Counted from the stretch's first letter, positions 1 to 5,918 are shown. The stretch is DNA of 7,236 bases from Anaerolineales bacterium UBA3071 (GCA_002366755.1 DFBV01000289.1:1-7236), one strand, 5' to 3'. Translations and numbers: made by a program. The notes: generated by a model not told the origin, from the sequence alone.

Positions 1-612
1 GCCTGGGGCGGCATCCACAACCGTCGCCGGGCCCAGCGGCTGCTGGAAACGCTGGGGCCGGTTCTGTCCACCTTGGGGCAGCAGACGCACGTCACCTGGA
101 AAGGCAGTGCGGGTTTCTCCGCGGAGGTAGAAACCCCGGGAGCACCCTTCCGCAAGTTGACGCTAACCACCCACCTGTTGCCCCGAGAGAGGCTCCCCGT
201 GCTGTGGGCATTCCTGTGGCTATTGGGCCGCCGCGACGTGCTGCGTATCACGGGGACACTGCGCTCGTCGCCGCGAGCGCAAGTGCGGTTGGGGTCTCGC
301 CGCCGCACCGCCGGGGCGGAAGAAGGATGGCATCCGCTGGATACGCCAAGAAGCCCCTCTGCATCTCTGAAGGGTGGAAATGCGGCCAAGGTCAGCGCTG
401 CGCTACGTCCTCTGGTCGGGCCTTCAGCGGCACGACTCCAGCGGCTGAGCCTTGGGGCCACCGCACCTCACTTGCAGGCCGAGGTGGCGACAGCAGGATT
501 AGATCAAGAAAGGTTGACGGCGCTTTTCACTGGCTTGACCGAGCTCTGCCGCGCTGCCCAGACCCGCGCTTCCACTCCCGCCCATCAGGACGAGGACAAA
601 GCCCACCCATAG
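1..612 (+). CDS. 3' end of an unrecognised protein gene (5' truncated by window)
   Basis: The reading frame is open from base 1 and ends at TAG 610-612, giving 203 residues of a C-terminal part. The true start lies upstream of the window; the TTG at 73 is internal because the frame continues before it. Third positions are strongly G/C and leucine is mostly CTG, which supports real coding. The first ~55 residues are mixed and basic. A hydrophobic stretch around residues 66-75 (LPVLWAFLWLL) follows, then a basic segment, and the last ~60 residues are Ala/Leu-rich and probably helical, ending in a polar tail. I recognise no family or catalytic motif. It converges on the minus-strand cluster, so it is not part of that operon. 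I am fairly sure it is coding but cannot assign a function. Confidence 0.6.
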   Translation, partial: AWGGIHNRRRAQRLLETLGPVLSTLGQQTHVTWKGSAGFSAEVETPGAPFRKLTLTTHLLPRERLPVLWAFLWLLGRRDVLRITGTLRSSPRAQVRLGSRRRTAGAEEGWHPLDTPRSPSASLKGGNAAKVSAALRPLVGPSAARLQRLSLGATAPHLQAEVATAGLDQERLTALFTGLTELCRAAQTRASTPAHQDEDKAHP

Positions 613-621
613 ACCTGCGGA

Positions 622-652
622 GCCGACACCCTGTCGGCGGCTGGGAGCCGCC
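622..652. terminator. Two overlapping perfect hairpins between convergent genes
   Basis: GCCGACA (622-628) pairs with TGTCGGC (632-638) around a CCC loop. GGCGGCT (636-642) pairs with AGCCGCC (646-652) around a GGG loop. The stems share three bases (636-638), so they cannot both form at full length. They lie 10 nt after the stop of the plus-strand gene and about 30 nt after the stop of the minus-strand gene, where a bidirectional terminator is expected. No T-tract follows on either strand, so canonical intrinsic termination is not demonstrated; a role in 3' end protection is equally possible. Confidence 0.45.
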
Positions 653-681
653 TCTGGAAAATCGGCTACATCGGCTGACAC

Positions 682-840
682 TCAGCGGTCGAAGCCGAAC
701 TCCTCCATCCTGTCCGCCAGCGTCTGCAGTGTCTCTCCCTCCACGATCTCCACGACCACGAAGTCTTTGCCCGCCGACTTGGGCGCTGTGCGGGCTGCGA
801 TGGCCATCAGTTCGGCTACTGTCCTCAGTTCGCCGCTCAT
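682..840 (-). CDS. 52-residue DUF2148-like N-terminal piece, probably truncated gene
   Basis: The ATG at 840-838 follows an excellent Shine-Dalgarno (AAGGAGGTGG ending 3 nt before it), and the frame closes at TGA 684-682 after 52 residues. The protein has a helical start with LMAIAARTAPKSAGKDF (residues 11-27), then a hydrophobic strand (VVVEIVEG) and a charged helix ending MEEFGFDR. The LMAxAARTAPK...G pattern near the N-terminus is what I associate with DUF2148 (COG4739, ferredoxin-domain proteins). Those are roughly three times longer and carry a cysteine cluster later, which is absent here. The frame after the stop (down to about 499) shows no DUF2148-like sequence, so this is either a remnant left by deletion or a genuine short stand-alone form. 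It is the last minus-strand gene, 148 nt after the ATPase gene. Confidence 0.6.
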   Translation of the reverse strand: MSGELRTVAELMAIAARTAPKSAGKDFVVVEIVEGETLQTLADRMEEFGFDR

Positions 841-888
841 TCCACCTCCTTCACCTTCACCCCGCTACCATCAGCGAGGGCCATATGA

Positions 889-937
889 CTAGCGAGGAGC
901 CAAGAGCCCACGCGCCAGGCTCTCAACTCCTCGCTAG
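889..937. terminator. Large two-part inverted repeat downstream of the ATPase genes
   Basis: CTAGCGAGGAG (889-899) pairs perfectly with CTCCTCGCTAG (927-937). Inside it, AGAGCC (903-908) pairs with GGCTCT (918-923), with a 3x3 internal loop and a 9-nt apical loop. It starts 52 nt past the ATPase stop on the minus strand and ends about 35 nt before the Shine-Dalgarno of the DUF2148-like gene, so it divides the cluster. There is no U-tract, so it may be a terminator, an RNA-stabilising structure, or a regulatory stem controlling the last gene. I found no second copy in the window. Confidence 0.5.
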
Positions 938-988
938 GCAACACTCCACCAGCCACATCGCCAGGGCGGCGATGACGTCCGTCGCAGT

Positions 989-1963
989 TCAGGCAAACAG
1001 GTATCTGCCCATACGCTCTAGCATTTCCACGCCGCGCACCTCCCTTTCAAAGAGAGGTACGATAGCGCGCACATCAGGGAAACTGCGCCAGATTTCCTCC
1101 ATGTAGGCATCCTGCATGGCAATGCGGTTTAGCACGAACTCGGGCGCCTCCTCACCCACCGCCTCCTTGTCAATCAGCATGTTCACCACCACGCCGCCCA
1201 CGGGGACGCCAAAGTCATAGAACCAGCCGATGAAACGCTTGATCACGGCGATAGGCAGCGCCTCCGGCAGGGCGATGAAGAAGAAGGCCGTTTTCTCCAC
1301 ATCGGTGAGGAAACCTTTAGTGCGCTCTATCCGCGTGCGGAGGTTGAGGAGGTAATCCATCAGAGGGTCTTTCTCCTCCTTTTTCCTGCTGTAGGAGAGA
1401 AGATCCTTGAGAGACCTAGCCTCCTCGCGGCTCTGCACCATCTTGTTCACCCACATGCCGTACACACTGGACATGCCCAGCAGCCGGCGGGTGTTGGCCG
1501 TGGGAGCGGTGTCGAAGACGTAGGCATCGTATTCGTCATCGAACATGAGATCAATCATGTTCTCGAACATGGCCGATTCCTCGAAGGCCGGGTTCATGGT
1601 GGCCGATTCCACGAACTCGTCGGCCTTCGCCTTGATGTCGGCGTACTTGAGGAACCACTCGATCTTCTGTGTCAGTTCCACCTTCGACTTCTCGATGGTG
1701 TCCTTGGTGTCAATTTCGTAGGCCAACAGATTCGACACCCCCCGCACTGGCGTCGGGGCGCCAAAGACATCCTGACCGAGCATGCTGGTGAGGGAGTGCA
1801 CCGGGTTGGTCGAGGCCAGCAGGGTGCGCTTGCCCTGCTGGGCAATCCACAGCGCGGCCGTGCCAGCCATCACGGTCTTGCCCACGCCGCCCTTGCCGCC
1901 GAAGAAGACGTATTTCATCTGTGGGTGCTCGAGCAGAAACTGCCGGGTTGTCTTCTCGATCAT
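989..1963 (-). CDS. ArsA/Get3-family ATPase, Switch I Asp replaced by Asn
   Basis: A 324-residue cytosolic P-loop ATPase of the ArsA/Get3 (SIMIBI) type, the usual length of a single-domain member. The deviant Walker A is FGGKGGVGKT (residues 21-30) with the signature Lys at 24. A helix with PAFEESAMF (125-133) resembles the conserved PG..E region of the family, and Switch II is FDTAPTANT (150-158), where Get3 has DTAPTGHT. A VVVNMLI strand lies towards the C-terminus. Switch I reads ASTNPVHSL (50-58): the family normally has D in the STDP position, and here codon AAC gives Asn53. In Get3 this Asp is needed for hydrolysis, so hydrolysis by this subunit is doubtful. No CxxC zinc motif or arsenite-binding cysteine triad is visible, so arsenite export is unlikely. 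The ATG overlaps the stop of the upstream paralog (ATGA, 4 nt), with GGAGGTGAG as ribosome-binding site, which implies translational coupling and fits a heterodimer. Confidence 0.9.
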   Translation of the reverse strand: MIEKTTRQFLLEHPQMKYVFFGGKGGVGKTVMAGTAALWIAQQGKRTLLASTNPVHSLTSMLGQDVFGAPTPVRGVSNLLAYEIDTKDTIEKSKVELTQKIEWFLKYADIKAKADEFVESATMNPAFEESAMFENMIDLMFDDEYDAYVFDTAPTANTRRLLGMSSVYGMWVNKMVQSREEARSLKDLLSYSRKKEEKDPLMDYLLNLRTRIERTKGFLTDVEKTAFFFIALPEALPIAVIKRFIGWFYDFGVPVGGVVVNMLIDKEAVGEEAPEFVLNRIAMQDAYMEEIWRSFPDVRAIVPLFEREVRGVEMLERMGRYLFA

Positions 1964-2940
1964 GCCTCACCTCCGAACAACGCGTCCGCTACTTTGCCGA
2001 TCATCTCCAGACCGGTGATGTCTCGTTCAAACTCCCGCACGCTGGTCAGCACCTCATTGCCGAAGGTCTCATCTATCCGCTTGACGTACTTCTCCTGCAT
2101 CTCGATACGGTTCCGCAGGTATTCAGGGATGTCCTGCTGGGCCAGTTCCGCAGGGATGATGCGGTTGACGATGTAGCCGGAGATGGGCACCTGGTATTTG
2201 GCGAATAGTTTCGCTGCCTTGAGCGTATCCAGAATGATCATCTCCTCCGGCGTGATGACGAAGAAAAAGGCCGTCTTCTCGCTATCAGTGAGAATGCTAG
2301 AGGAGGTATTGATGCGCTGCTTGATGTATTGCAATTCGGCGAGGATCTTGTCCTCCTCCGTCTCTTTGTCGCGCTCCAAGATAGCCGCCACCTGTGCGTA
2401 CTCCTGCATCTCCTCGCGCAGCGAGGTGATCTTGCTGATCCAGTCGTCGTAGACGCTGGCCATGCTCAGGTAGTACAGGGCGTGGCCGAGGGGCACCAGG
2501 TCGTAGATGTAGTAGTCGTACTCTTCACCGACGACGATGTCCACGACGGCATCGAAGATGGCGCTCTCCTCCATCGCTGGCTCAGCCGCGGCGGCCTGGA
2601 TGTAGTGCTCGATCTCCTCCGGTATCTCATCCAGCCCATACATGTCGCGGATTTTCTGGCGGATTTCGTCCTGATACTCCTTGATGTGGTGGTCGGCGTC
2701 AATTTCCTGGGCGAAGAGGCCAGGCATAATCTCCACCGCTCCTTTGCCGAAGATGTCCCGCTCGAAGATATCGGACAGGGACGCCTGGGGATCCACCGAA
2801 AAGACGAGTGCCTTATAGCCCTGCTTGGCCAGCCAGTAGGCGGTGGCGGCAGAGAAGGTGGTCTTGCCCAATCCGCCCTTACCGCCGAACTCGATGTAAC
2901 GGCGGTTAGGGTGTTCTCTAAAGACTTTGGCGAGTGACAA
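1960..2940 (-). CDS. ArsA/Get3-family ATPase, paralog with altered Switch II
   Basis: A 326-residue ArsA/Get3-type ATPase, clearly paralogous to the downstream gene along its whole length (shared HP...Y..FGGKGG.GKT, PA.EESA.F, SVY..W..K, LTD.EKTAFFF, VN..I). Walker A is FGGKGGLGKTT (18-28). Switch I is intact (SVDPQASLSD, 48-57, Asp50). Switch II is YDLVPLGHALYYL (146-158): Asp and Gly-His are kept but DTAPT has become DLVPL. The start is TTG at 2940-2938, because AAGGAGAG lies 6 nt upstream and the protein then begins LSLAKVFREHPNRR, matching the paralog's N-terminus. The frame stays open upstream to 3249 but only across the heptamer repeats and antisense to the S23-type gene. The genes are translationally coupled. 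The likely role is the catalytically competent half of a heterodimeric targeting or remodelling ATPase; the cargo is unknown. Confidence 0.88.
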   Translation of the reverse strand: MSLAKVFREHPNRRYIEFGGKGGLGKTTFSAATAYWLAKQGYKALVFSVDPQASLSDIFERDIFGKGAVEIMPGLFAQEIDADHHIKEYQDEIRQKIRDMYGLDEIPEEIEHYIQAAAAEPAMEESAIFDAVVDIVVGEEYDYYIYDLVPLGHALYYLSMASVYDDWISKITSLREEMQEYAQVAAILERDKETEEDKILAELQYIKQRINTSSSILTDSEKTAFFFVITPEEMIILDTLKAAKLFAKYQVPISGYIVNRIIPAELAQQDIPEYLRNRIEMQEKYVKRIDETFGNEVLTSVREFERDITGLEMIGKVADALFGGEA

Positions 2941-2944
2941 TGTT

Positions 2945-2952
2945 CTCTCCTT
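2945..2952 (-). promoter_or_regulatory. Ribosome-binding site fixing the TTG start of the first ATPase
   Basis: On the minus strand this reads AAGGAGAG. The GGAG core is 6 nt upstream of the TTG at 2940-2938. No ATG lies nearby in this frame, and longer starts would run through repeat DNA, so this site sets the start. Confidence 0.75.
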
Positions 2953-2985
2953 AGTTTGTGGGATGTGAATTGTGCAATAGGTATA

Positions 2986-3034
2986 GGATGCAAGATGCAA
3001 GATGCAGGATGCAGGATGCAAGACACAGGGTGCA
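2986..3034. repeat. Heptamer tandem array, left side of the S23-type gene
   Basis: Seven units of exactly 7 nt. On the minus strand, reading away from the gene, they are TGCACCC, TGTGTCT, TGCATCC, TGCATCC, TGCATCT, TGCATCT, TGCATCC, so the consensus is TGCATCY with drift in the units nearest the gene. The array begins 4 nt past the stop codon of the S23-type gene and ends about 35 nt before the ribosome-binding site of the next ATPase gene. Its relation to the array at 3459-3486 is the notable point. Confidence 0.85.
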
Positions 3035-3037
3035 AGG

Positions 3038-3454
3038 TCATCTCTTGCGGTACTTGCGTTGTTGTTCAGACGATAGGACAAGAGCAGCAATGATGTCGTC
3101 AAGCAGTCGAATGCGATGCTTGAACACTTCGGGATCGAGAAAACGACGGCCCCGGTAATACCAGCCTCGGGATTCGCGAGCTGAAGCCAAGGCAACACGT
3201 TGGAAGTAAGCATTCTCTTTCCCGAAACCGCGTCCGTGCCCTTCCTCAATGTTGGCGCAGATAGAACCTACGCTATCAACCAGTTGCTTGGCGATTACCC
3301 TGCCGCGCGGGTCCTTCATCATTCGGTCAGTATCTTTCCAGACCAAGTCAGAGAGTAACAGTGCCTTGGGATATACCTGAAAGCTCCAGAGCGGGTCTTG
3401 CTCAATGCTCTCCGGTACCTGCACCAGCCACTCTTCATAGTTGAAGGCCGCCAT
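3038..3454 (-). CDS. Stand-alone S23-type four-helix-bundle protein
   Basis: A 138-residue protein of the four-helix-bundle family first described as ORFs inside 23S rRNA intervening sequences (S23/IVP family; Avd of diversity-generating retroelements has a related fold). Diagnostic parts are an N-terminal helix (roughly residues 21-44), then IAKQLVDSVGSICANIEEG (54-72) with GRGFGKEN (74-81), and a helix YFQRVALASARES (83-95), followed by a last helix near 109-130 and a basic tail. The central SI.ANI.EG.GR...E...F...A..SA.E pattern is typical. It starts at ATG 3454, with only a weak purine-rich site supplied by the repeats. It is not in an rRNA gene. It sits between the small-protein pair and the ATPase pair, with a heptamer array on each side, suggesting a later insertion. 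Its biochemical function is unknown; oligomeric nucleic-acid binding is reported for relatives. Confidence 0.85.
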   Translation of the reverse strand: MAAFNYEEWLVQVPESIEQDPLWSFQVYPKALLLSDLVWKDTDRMMKDPRGRVIAKQLVDSVGSICANIEEGHGRGFGKENAYFQRVALASARESRGWYYRGRRFLDPEVFKHRIRLLDDIIAALVLSSEQQRKYRKR

Positions 3455-3458
3455 TTAC

Positions 3459-3486
3459 TGCCTCTTGCTCCTTGCCTCTTGCCTCT
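3459..3486. repeat. Heptamer tandem array, right side of the S23-type gene
   Basis: Four units of exactly 7 nt on the plus strand: TGCCTCT, TGCTCCT, TGCCTCT, TGCCTCT. The array fills the gap between the start codon of the S23-type gene (3454) and the stop codon of the small protein gene (3490-3488). Its unit differs by one base from the minus-strand TGCATCY unit of the left array, so the two arrays are inverted relative to each other and both read outward from the gene. Confidence 0.8.
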
Positions 3487-3487
3487 T

Positions 3488-3769
3488 TCACGCCAGCGCG
3501 TCGGTCAGGTCACGCTCGCGCAACATGCGCCGCTTCCAGGTGCTGATCTGCGGCACGACGTAGGGCAGCAAGCGCAGCGAGTAGTAAGGCGGCAGGATAG
3601 GGATGCCCAGGAGGTCACCCATGGTGATGAGGATGAACAGGTGCTCCATGCTGCCGCGTGTCTTCAGCGCGAAGCGAGTCATGTCGTGGCCGGCCATACC
3701 GTAAAGGAACTCTTTGGCCGAACGCCCGAACCGCTTCAGTGCGCCGTCTCCTTTTTCTTCTCCGCTCAT
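3488..3769 (-). CDS. Small hydrophobic-core protein A, paralog of the next gene
   Basis: 93 residues, family not recognised. The start is ATG 3769, preceded by AAGGAGAC 4 nt upstream; the frame extends to 3817 but without a comparable site. Visible parts are a polar Gly/Lys-rich N-terminus, FLYGMAGHDM (21-30), a hydrophobic core around 44-73 with LFILITMGDLLG (44-55) and PILPPYYSLRLLPY (57-70), and a strongly basic tail WKRRMLRERDLTD (78-90). The core could be one membrane helix or a re-entrant hairpin broken at Pro60-Pro61. It aligns ungapped with protein B from residue 1 to 93; over residues 42-90 I count 36 of 49 identical. It lies 55 nt after gene B. A partner or client role for the ATPase pair is inferred only from position and the matching two-plus-two arrangement. 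Confidence 0.8.
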   Translation of the reverse strand: MSGEEKGDGALKRFGRSAKEFLYGMAGHDMTRFALKTRGSMEHLFILITMGDLLGIPILPPYYSLRLLPYVVPQISTWKRRMLRERDLTDALA

Positions 3770-3824
3770 TTTGTCTCCTTCAGAAAAGTTGAACGTGACT
3801 TCGCTCCAGGAATTCACTCCGGGT

Positions 3825-4124
3825 TCAATCCACCCCTTCGATCAACTGGGCCAGGTCAGTCAGATCGCGTTCGCGCAGCAAACTTCGCTTCCAGCGGTTG
3901 AGCGAGGGGATGACGTAGGGCAGCAGGCGCAGGCTGTAGTAGGGCGGCAGGATAGGCAGGCCGACGATGTCGCCGAAGGTGATGAGGACAAAGAGGCGCT
4001 CTATCTCCCCCCGCTGCTGCCGCAGGCCCCGTAGCCAGTCGAAGATGGTCATGCCGTAGAAGATTTCGCCTGCGGTGTGTGCAGCATGGCGTATCTTGTC
4101 ACGGATCCTTTTGGGGATTTCCAC
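3825..4124 (-). CDS. Small hydrophobic-core protein B, paralog of protein A
   Basis: 99 residues, family not recognised. I chose GTG 4124-4122 because AGGAAG lies 6 nt upstream and because this start makes the protein align with paralog A residue for residue with no gap (Tyr23-Gly24, Gly51-Asp52, Pro60-Pro61 coincide). A TTG at 4145 would add seven residues but has no ribosome-binding site. The N-terminal 20 residues form a basic amphipathic segment (IPKRIRDKIRHAAH), then EIFYGM, LFVLITFGDIVG (44-55), PILPPYYSLRLLPY (57-70), a basic WKRSLLRERDLTD tail, and six extra C-terminal residues. It sits 114 nt downstream of the carrier gene, beyond a strong hairpin. The pair arose by tandem duplication and has kept its core nearly unchanged, indicating selection on that region. 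Membrane association is likely but not certain. Confidence 0.78.
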   Translation of the reverse strand: MEIPKRIRDKIRHAAHTAGEIFYGMTIFDWLRGLRQQRGEIERLFVLITFGDIVGLPILPPYYSLRLLPYVIPSLNRWKRSLLRERDLTDLAQLIEGVD

Positions 4125-4130
4125 CCTGAT

Positions 4131-4136
4131 CTTCCT
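4131..4136 (-). promoter_or_regulatory. Ribosome-binding site supporting the GTG start of small protein B
   Basis: AGGAAG on the minus strand, 6 nt before GTG 4124-4122. It decides the start in favour of GTG over the upstream TTG at 4145, which has no purine-rich site in front of it. Confidence 0.5.
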
Positions 4137-4166
4137 GTCACCCAACCTGTCTGCCGCTTTGAGGAC

Positions 4167-4195
4167 AATGGGAGGGGCGGCTAGCCCCTCCCATT
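4167..4195 (-). terminator. Perfect 12-bp hairpin between the carrier gene and the small-protein genes
   Basis: AATGGGAGGGGC (4167-4178) pairs base for base with GCCCCTCCCATT (4184-4195) around a 5-nt loop. It lies about 45 nt past the carrier stop codon and about 45 nt before the start of small protein B. There is no U-tract on either side, so it may terminate partially, or stop 3' decay of the carrier mRNA and set different levels for the carrier and the downstream genes. Confidence 0.6.
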
Positions 4196-4238
4196 ACCTG
4201 GTCTGCGGTACTACACTTCGCATACGGGATTACGCAGC

Positions 4239-5918
4239 CTACTTTGCCGGAACAGCCTCGCCCTTGCGCATGAGAGCCTTCCCACCATCGTAGCCCAGGA
4301 TGAGCGCACAGGCGATCAGTGCGAGGGCAACGACGCCAGCGATGATGTTCCCGGTGACCTTCGTGCCAGCGAAGGCAGCCATGAGAGCCTTGATGCCTGT
4401 ATAGCCCAAGGCTGCGATGGTGGTAACGTACATGAAGACACCGGGCCACAAGGTCCAGGCGTACTTCTTCCCCTGAGACATCAACCAGAGGGTGACGATC
4501 AACAGGGCCAGAGAGGCCATCATCTGGTTGGCTCCGCCGAAGAGCACCCAAATCGTCTGCCACACGCCAGTCCAGATGACGATGAGGGAGAGGATCAGGG
4601 CCACGATGGCCCCCACGTGGATGTTCTTCAGCGCCGGGATGGTGTCGCCCAGGAACTCGGCGCTGGCCACGCGCATGAAGCGCACCACCAAGTACATGAT
4701 GGTCAGGCCCATGATAGTCAGGAAGACCATGCCGTAGGGTACGCCGAAGGAGGTGGGGATGCCGATGTGGCTGAGGAAGGCAGCCAGACCCACGGCGAAG
4801 ACGCCGAACTTGCCACTGGCATAGACTTCCTTGAAGGCATCCCATCCACCAGTAGCGGCGGTGGCGGTCAGCAGGGAGATCACGCCCAAAGCCATCTCCA
4901 TGAACATAGCCCCACCACCAACCGGCAGCGCATCAGTCTCCTTCTCGATCTGCCGCGCGGTGCCGGAACTGGAGACCAGGCTGTGCCAGCCGGAGATGGC
5001 GCCGCAGGCGATGGTTACGAAGAGGATCGGCCACAGCGGCCCCAATCCTGCAACCGACCACCCGGTGAAGGCCGGGAAGTCACCGAAGGAGGGGTGCCAT
5101 ATGATCATACCGATGACCCCGCCCAGCATCCCCAGGGCGATGATCCAGAAGGAGACGTAGTTGGTGGGCTGCGCCCAGCGCCAGATGGGGAGCACTGCAC
5201 CCAGGTAGCAGATGATCATGGTGACGATGGGCCAGAAGATCTTGACCCCACCTGCTCCCAGCGCGTTGTTGAGGCCCTCGAAGATGCCGCTGATGAAGCC
5301 CGTCTGCCCCAGCCAGATGCCGAAAAAGGCGACCACGACGGTGATGACCGTGGTGAGGATGATGTCCTGCTTCCACTTGTAGGTCATCTGTCCAGCCAGG
5401 AGACCCATCAGGATCACTGACAGGATGCCGAAAGGCACGGCGGGCTTGGATAAGAAGAGTACGCCGATGACCTGACCGAAGGCGCCCATGATCAGCAGCA
5501 AGTAGAGGTAGATGAAGATGAGCAGGATGCTACGGGCACGAGGCGAGATGAGCTTGTAGCTCAGAGCGCCGAAGGTGTCCCCTTCGGAACGCATGGGCAC
5601 GATGATGCTGGCGTAATCCTGCACCCAGCCGATGAAGAACGTGCCCAGGATGATCCACAGCAACGCTGGAAGCCACCCCCACTGAGCCGCCACAATGGGG
5701 CCACCGATAGGCCCCAGCGCAGCGATGGATTTGAACTGGTAGCCGAAGAGCACGTTGCGGCTGGCCGGCGTGAAGTCCACCCCGTCCATGTACATCTTCG
5801 CTGGGGTCGCCTTCTTCGGGTCAGGCTGGACGATGTCACGATCAATGCGCCGTGCGTACCAGCCGTAGCCCAGGCCGATGCCCAAAGCACCGATTACCAA
5901 CACAACAATAGCGTTCAT
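4239..5918 (-). CDS. cstA: CstA-family carbon starvation / peptide-pyruvate carrier
   Basis: A 559-residue polytopic inner-membrane protein of the CstA family, whose characterised members (CstA, BtsT) import peptides or pyruvate, probably with protons. Family marks are a first helix at 3-20, then the cytoplasmic-side motif MDGVDFTP (44-51), LFGYQF (57-62) and GPIGGP (69-74), VQDY (99-102), a Pro/Trp-containing helix around 240-253 (LPIWRWAQPTNY), and CGAISGWHSLVSSSGTARQ (304-322), the most diagnostic segment. Well over ten hydrophobic segments alternate with short loops, and the tail is short and basic. Where many relatives have FGHHF, this one has FGYQF, so the His pair is missing and substrate specificity may differ. 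The start ATG 5918 has AAGGAG with good spacing. It is the first gene of the minus-strand cluster, behind a long leader and a good promoter. Substrate is not deducible. Confidence 0.92.
   Translation of the reverse strand: MNAIVVLVIGALGIGLGYGWYARRIDRDIVQPDPKKATPAKMYMDGVDFTPASRNVLFGYQFKSIAALGPIGGPIVAAQWGWLPALLWIILGTFFIGWVQDYASIIVPMRSEGDTFGALSYKLISPRARSILLIFIYLYLLLIMGAFGQVIGVLFLSKPAVPFGILSVILMGLLAGQMTYKWKQDIILTTVITVVVAFFGIWLGQTGFISGIFEGLNNALGAGGVKIFWPIVTMIICYLGAVLPIWRWAQPTNYVSFWIIALGMLGGVIGMIIWHPSFGDFPAFTGWSVAGLGPLWPILFVTIACGAISGWHSLVSSSGTARQIEKETDALPVGGGAMFMEMALGVISLLTATAATGGWDAFKEVYASGKFGVFAVGLAAFLSHIGIPTSFGVPYGMVFLTIMGLTIMYLVVRFMRVASAEFLGDTIPALKNIHVGAIVALILSLIVIWTGVWQTIWVLFGGANQMMASLALLIVTLWLMSQGKKYAWTLWPGVFMYVTTIAALGYTGIKALMAAFAGTKVTGNIIAGVVALALIACALILGYDGGKALMRKGEAVPAK

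Noticed and set aside
204..1106. Open frame of 300 codons on the plus strand
   Set aside because: It overlaps the real gene end at 1-612 in another frame and runs antisense to the DUF2148-like and ATPase genes. Composition is Arg/Ser/Pro-rich low-complexity typical of a shadow frame in GC-rich DNA.
989..2940. Arsenite efflux (arsA) operon
   Set aside because: No arsB, arsD, arsR or arsC neighbour and no metal-binding cysteine motif is visible in either ATPase, so the ArsA family name should not be read as arsenic resistance.
2986..3034. CRISPR array
   Set aside because: Units are 7 nt with no spacers between them; this is a short tandem repeat, not a repeat-spacer array.
2941..3249. 103-codon N-terminal extension of the first ATPase
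   Set aside because: The extension is encoded by the heptamer repeats and by DNA antisense-frame to the S23-type gene. A good ribosome-binding site and family-like N-terminus support the TTG at 2940.
4617..5420. 267-codon plus-strand frame rich in Asp, Gly and His
   Set aside because: It is exactly antisense to cstA, has no ribosome-binding site or recognisable fold, and its composition mirrors reversed membrane-protein codons.
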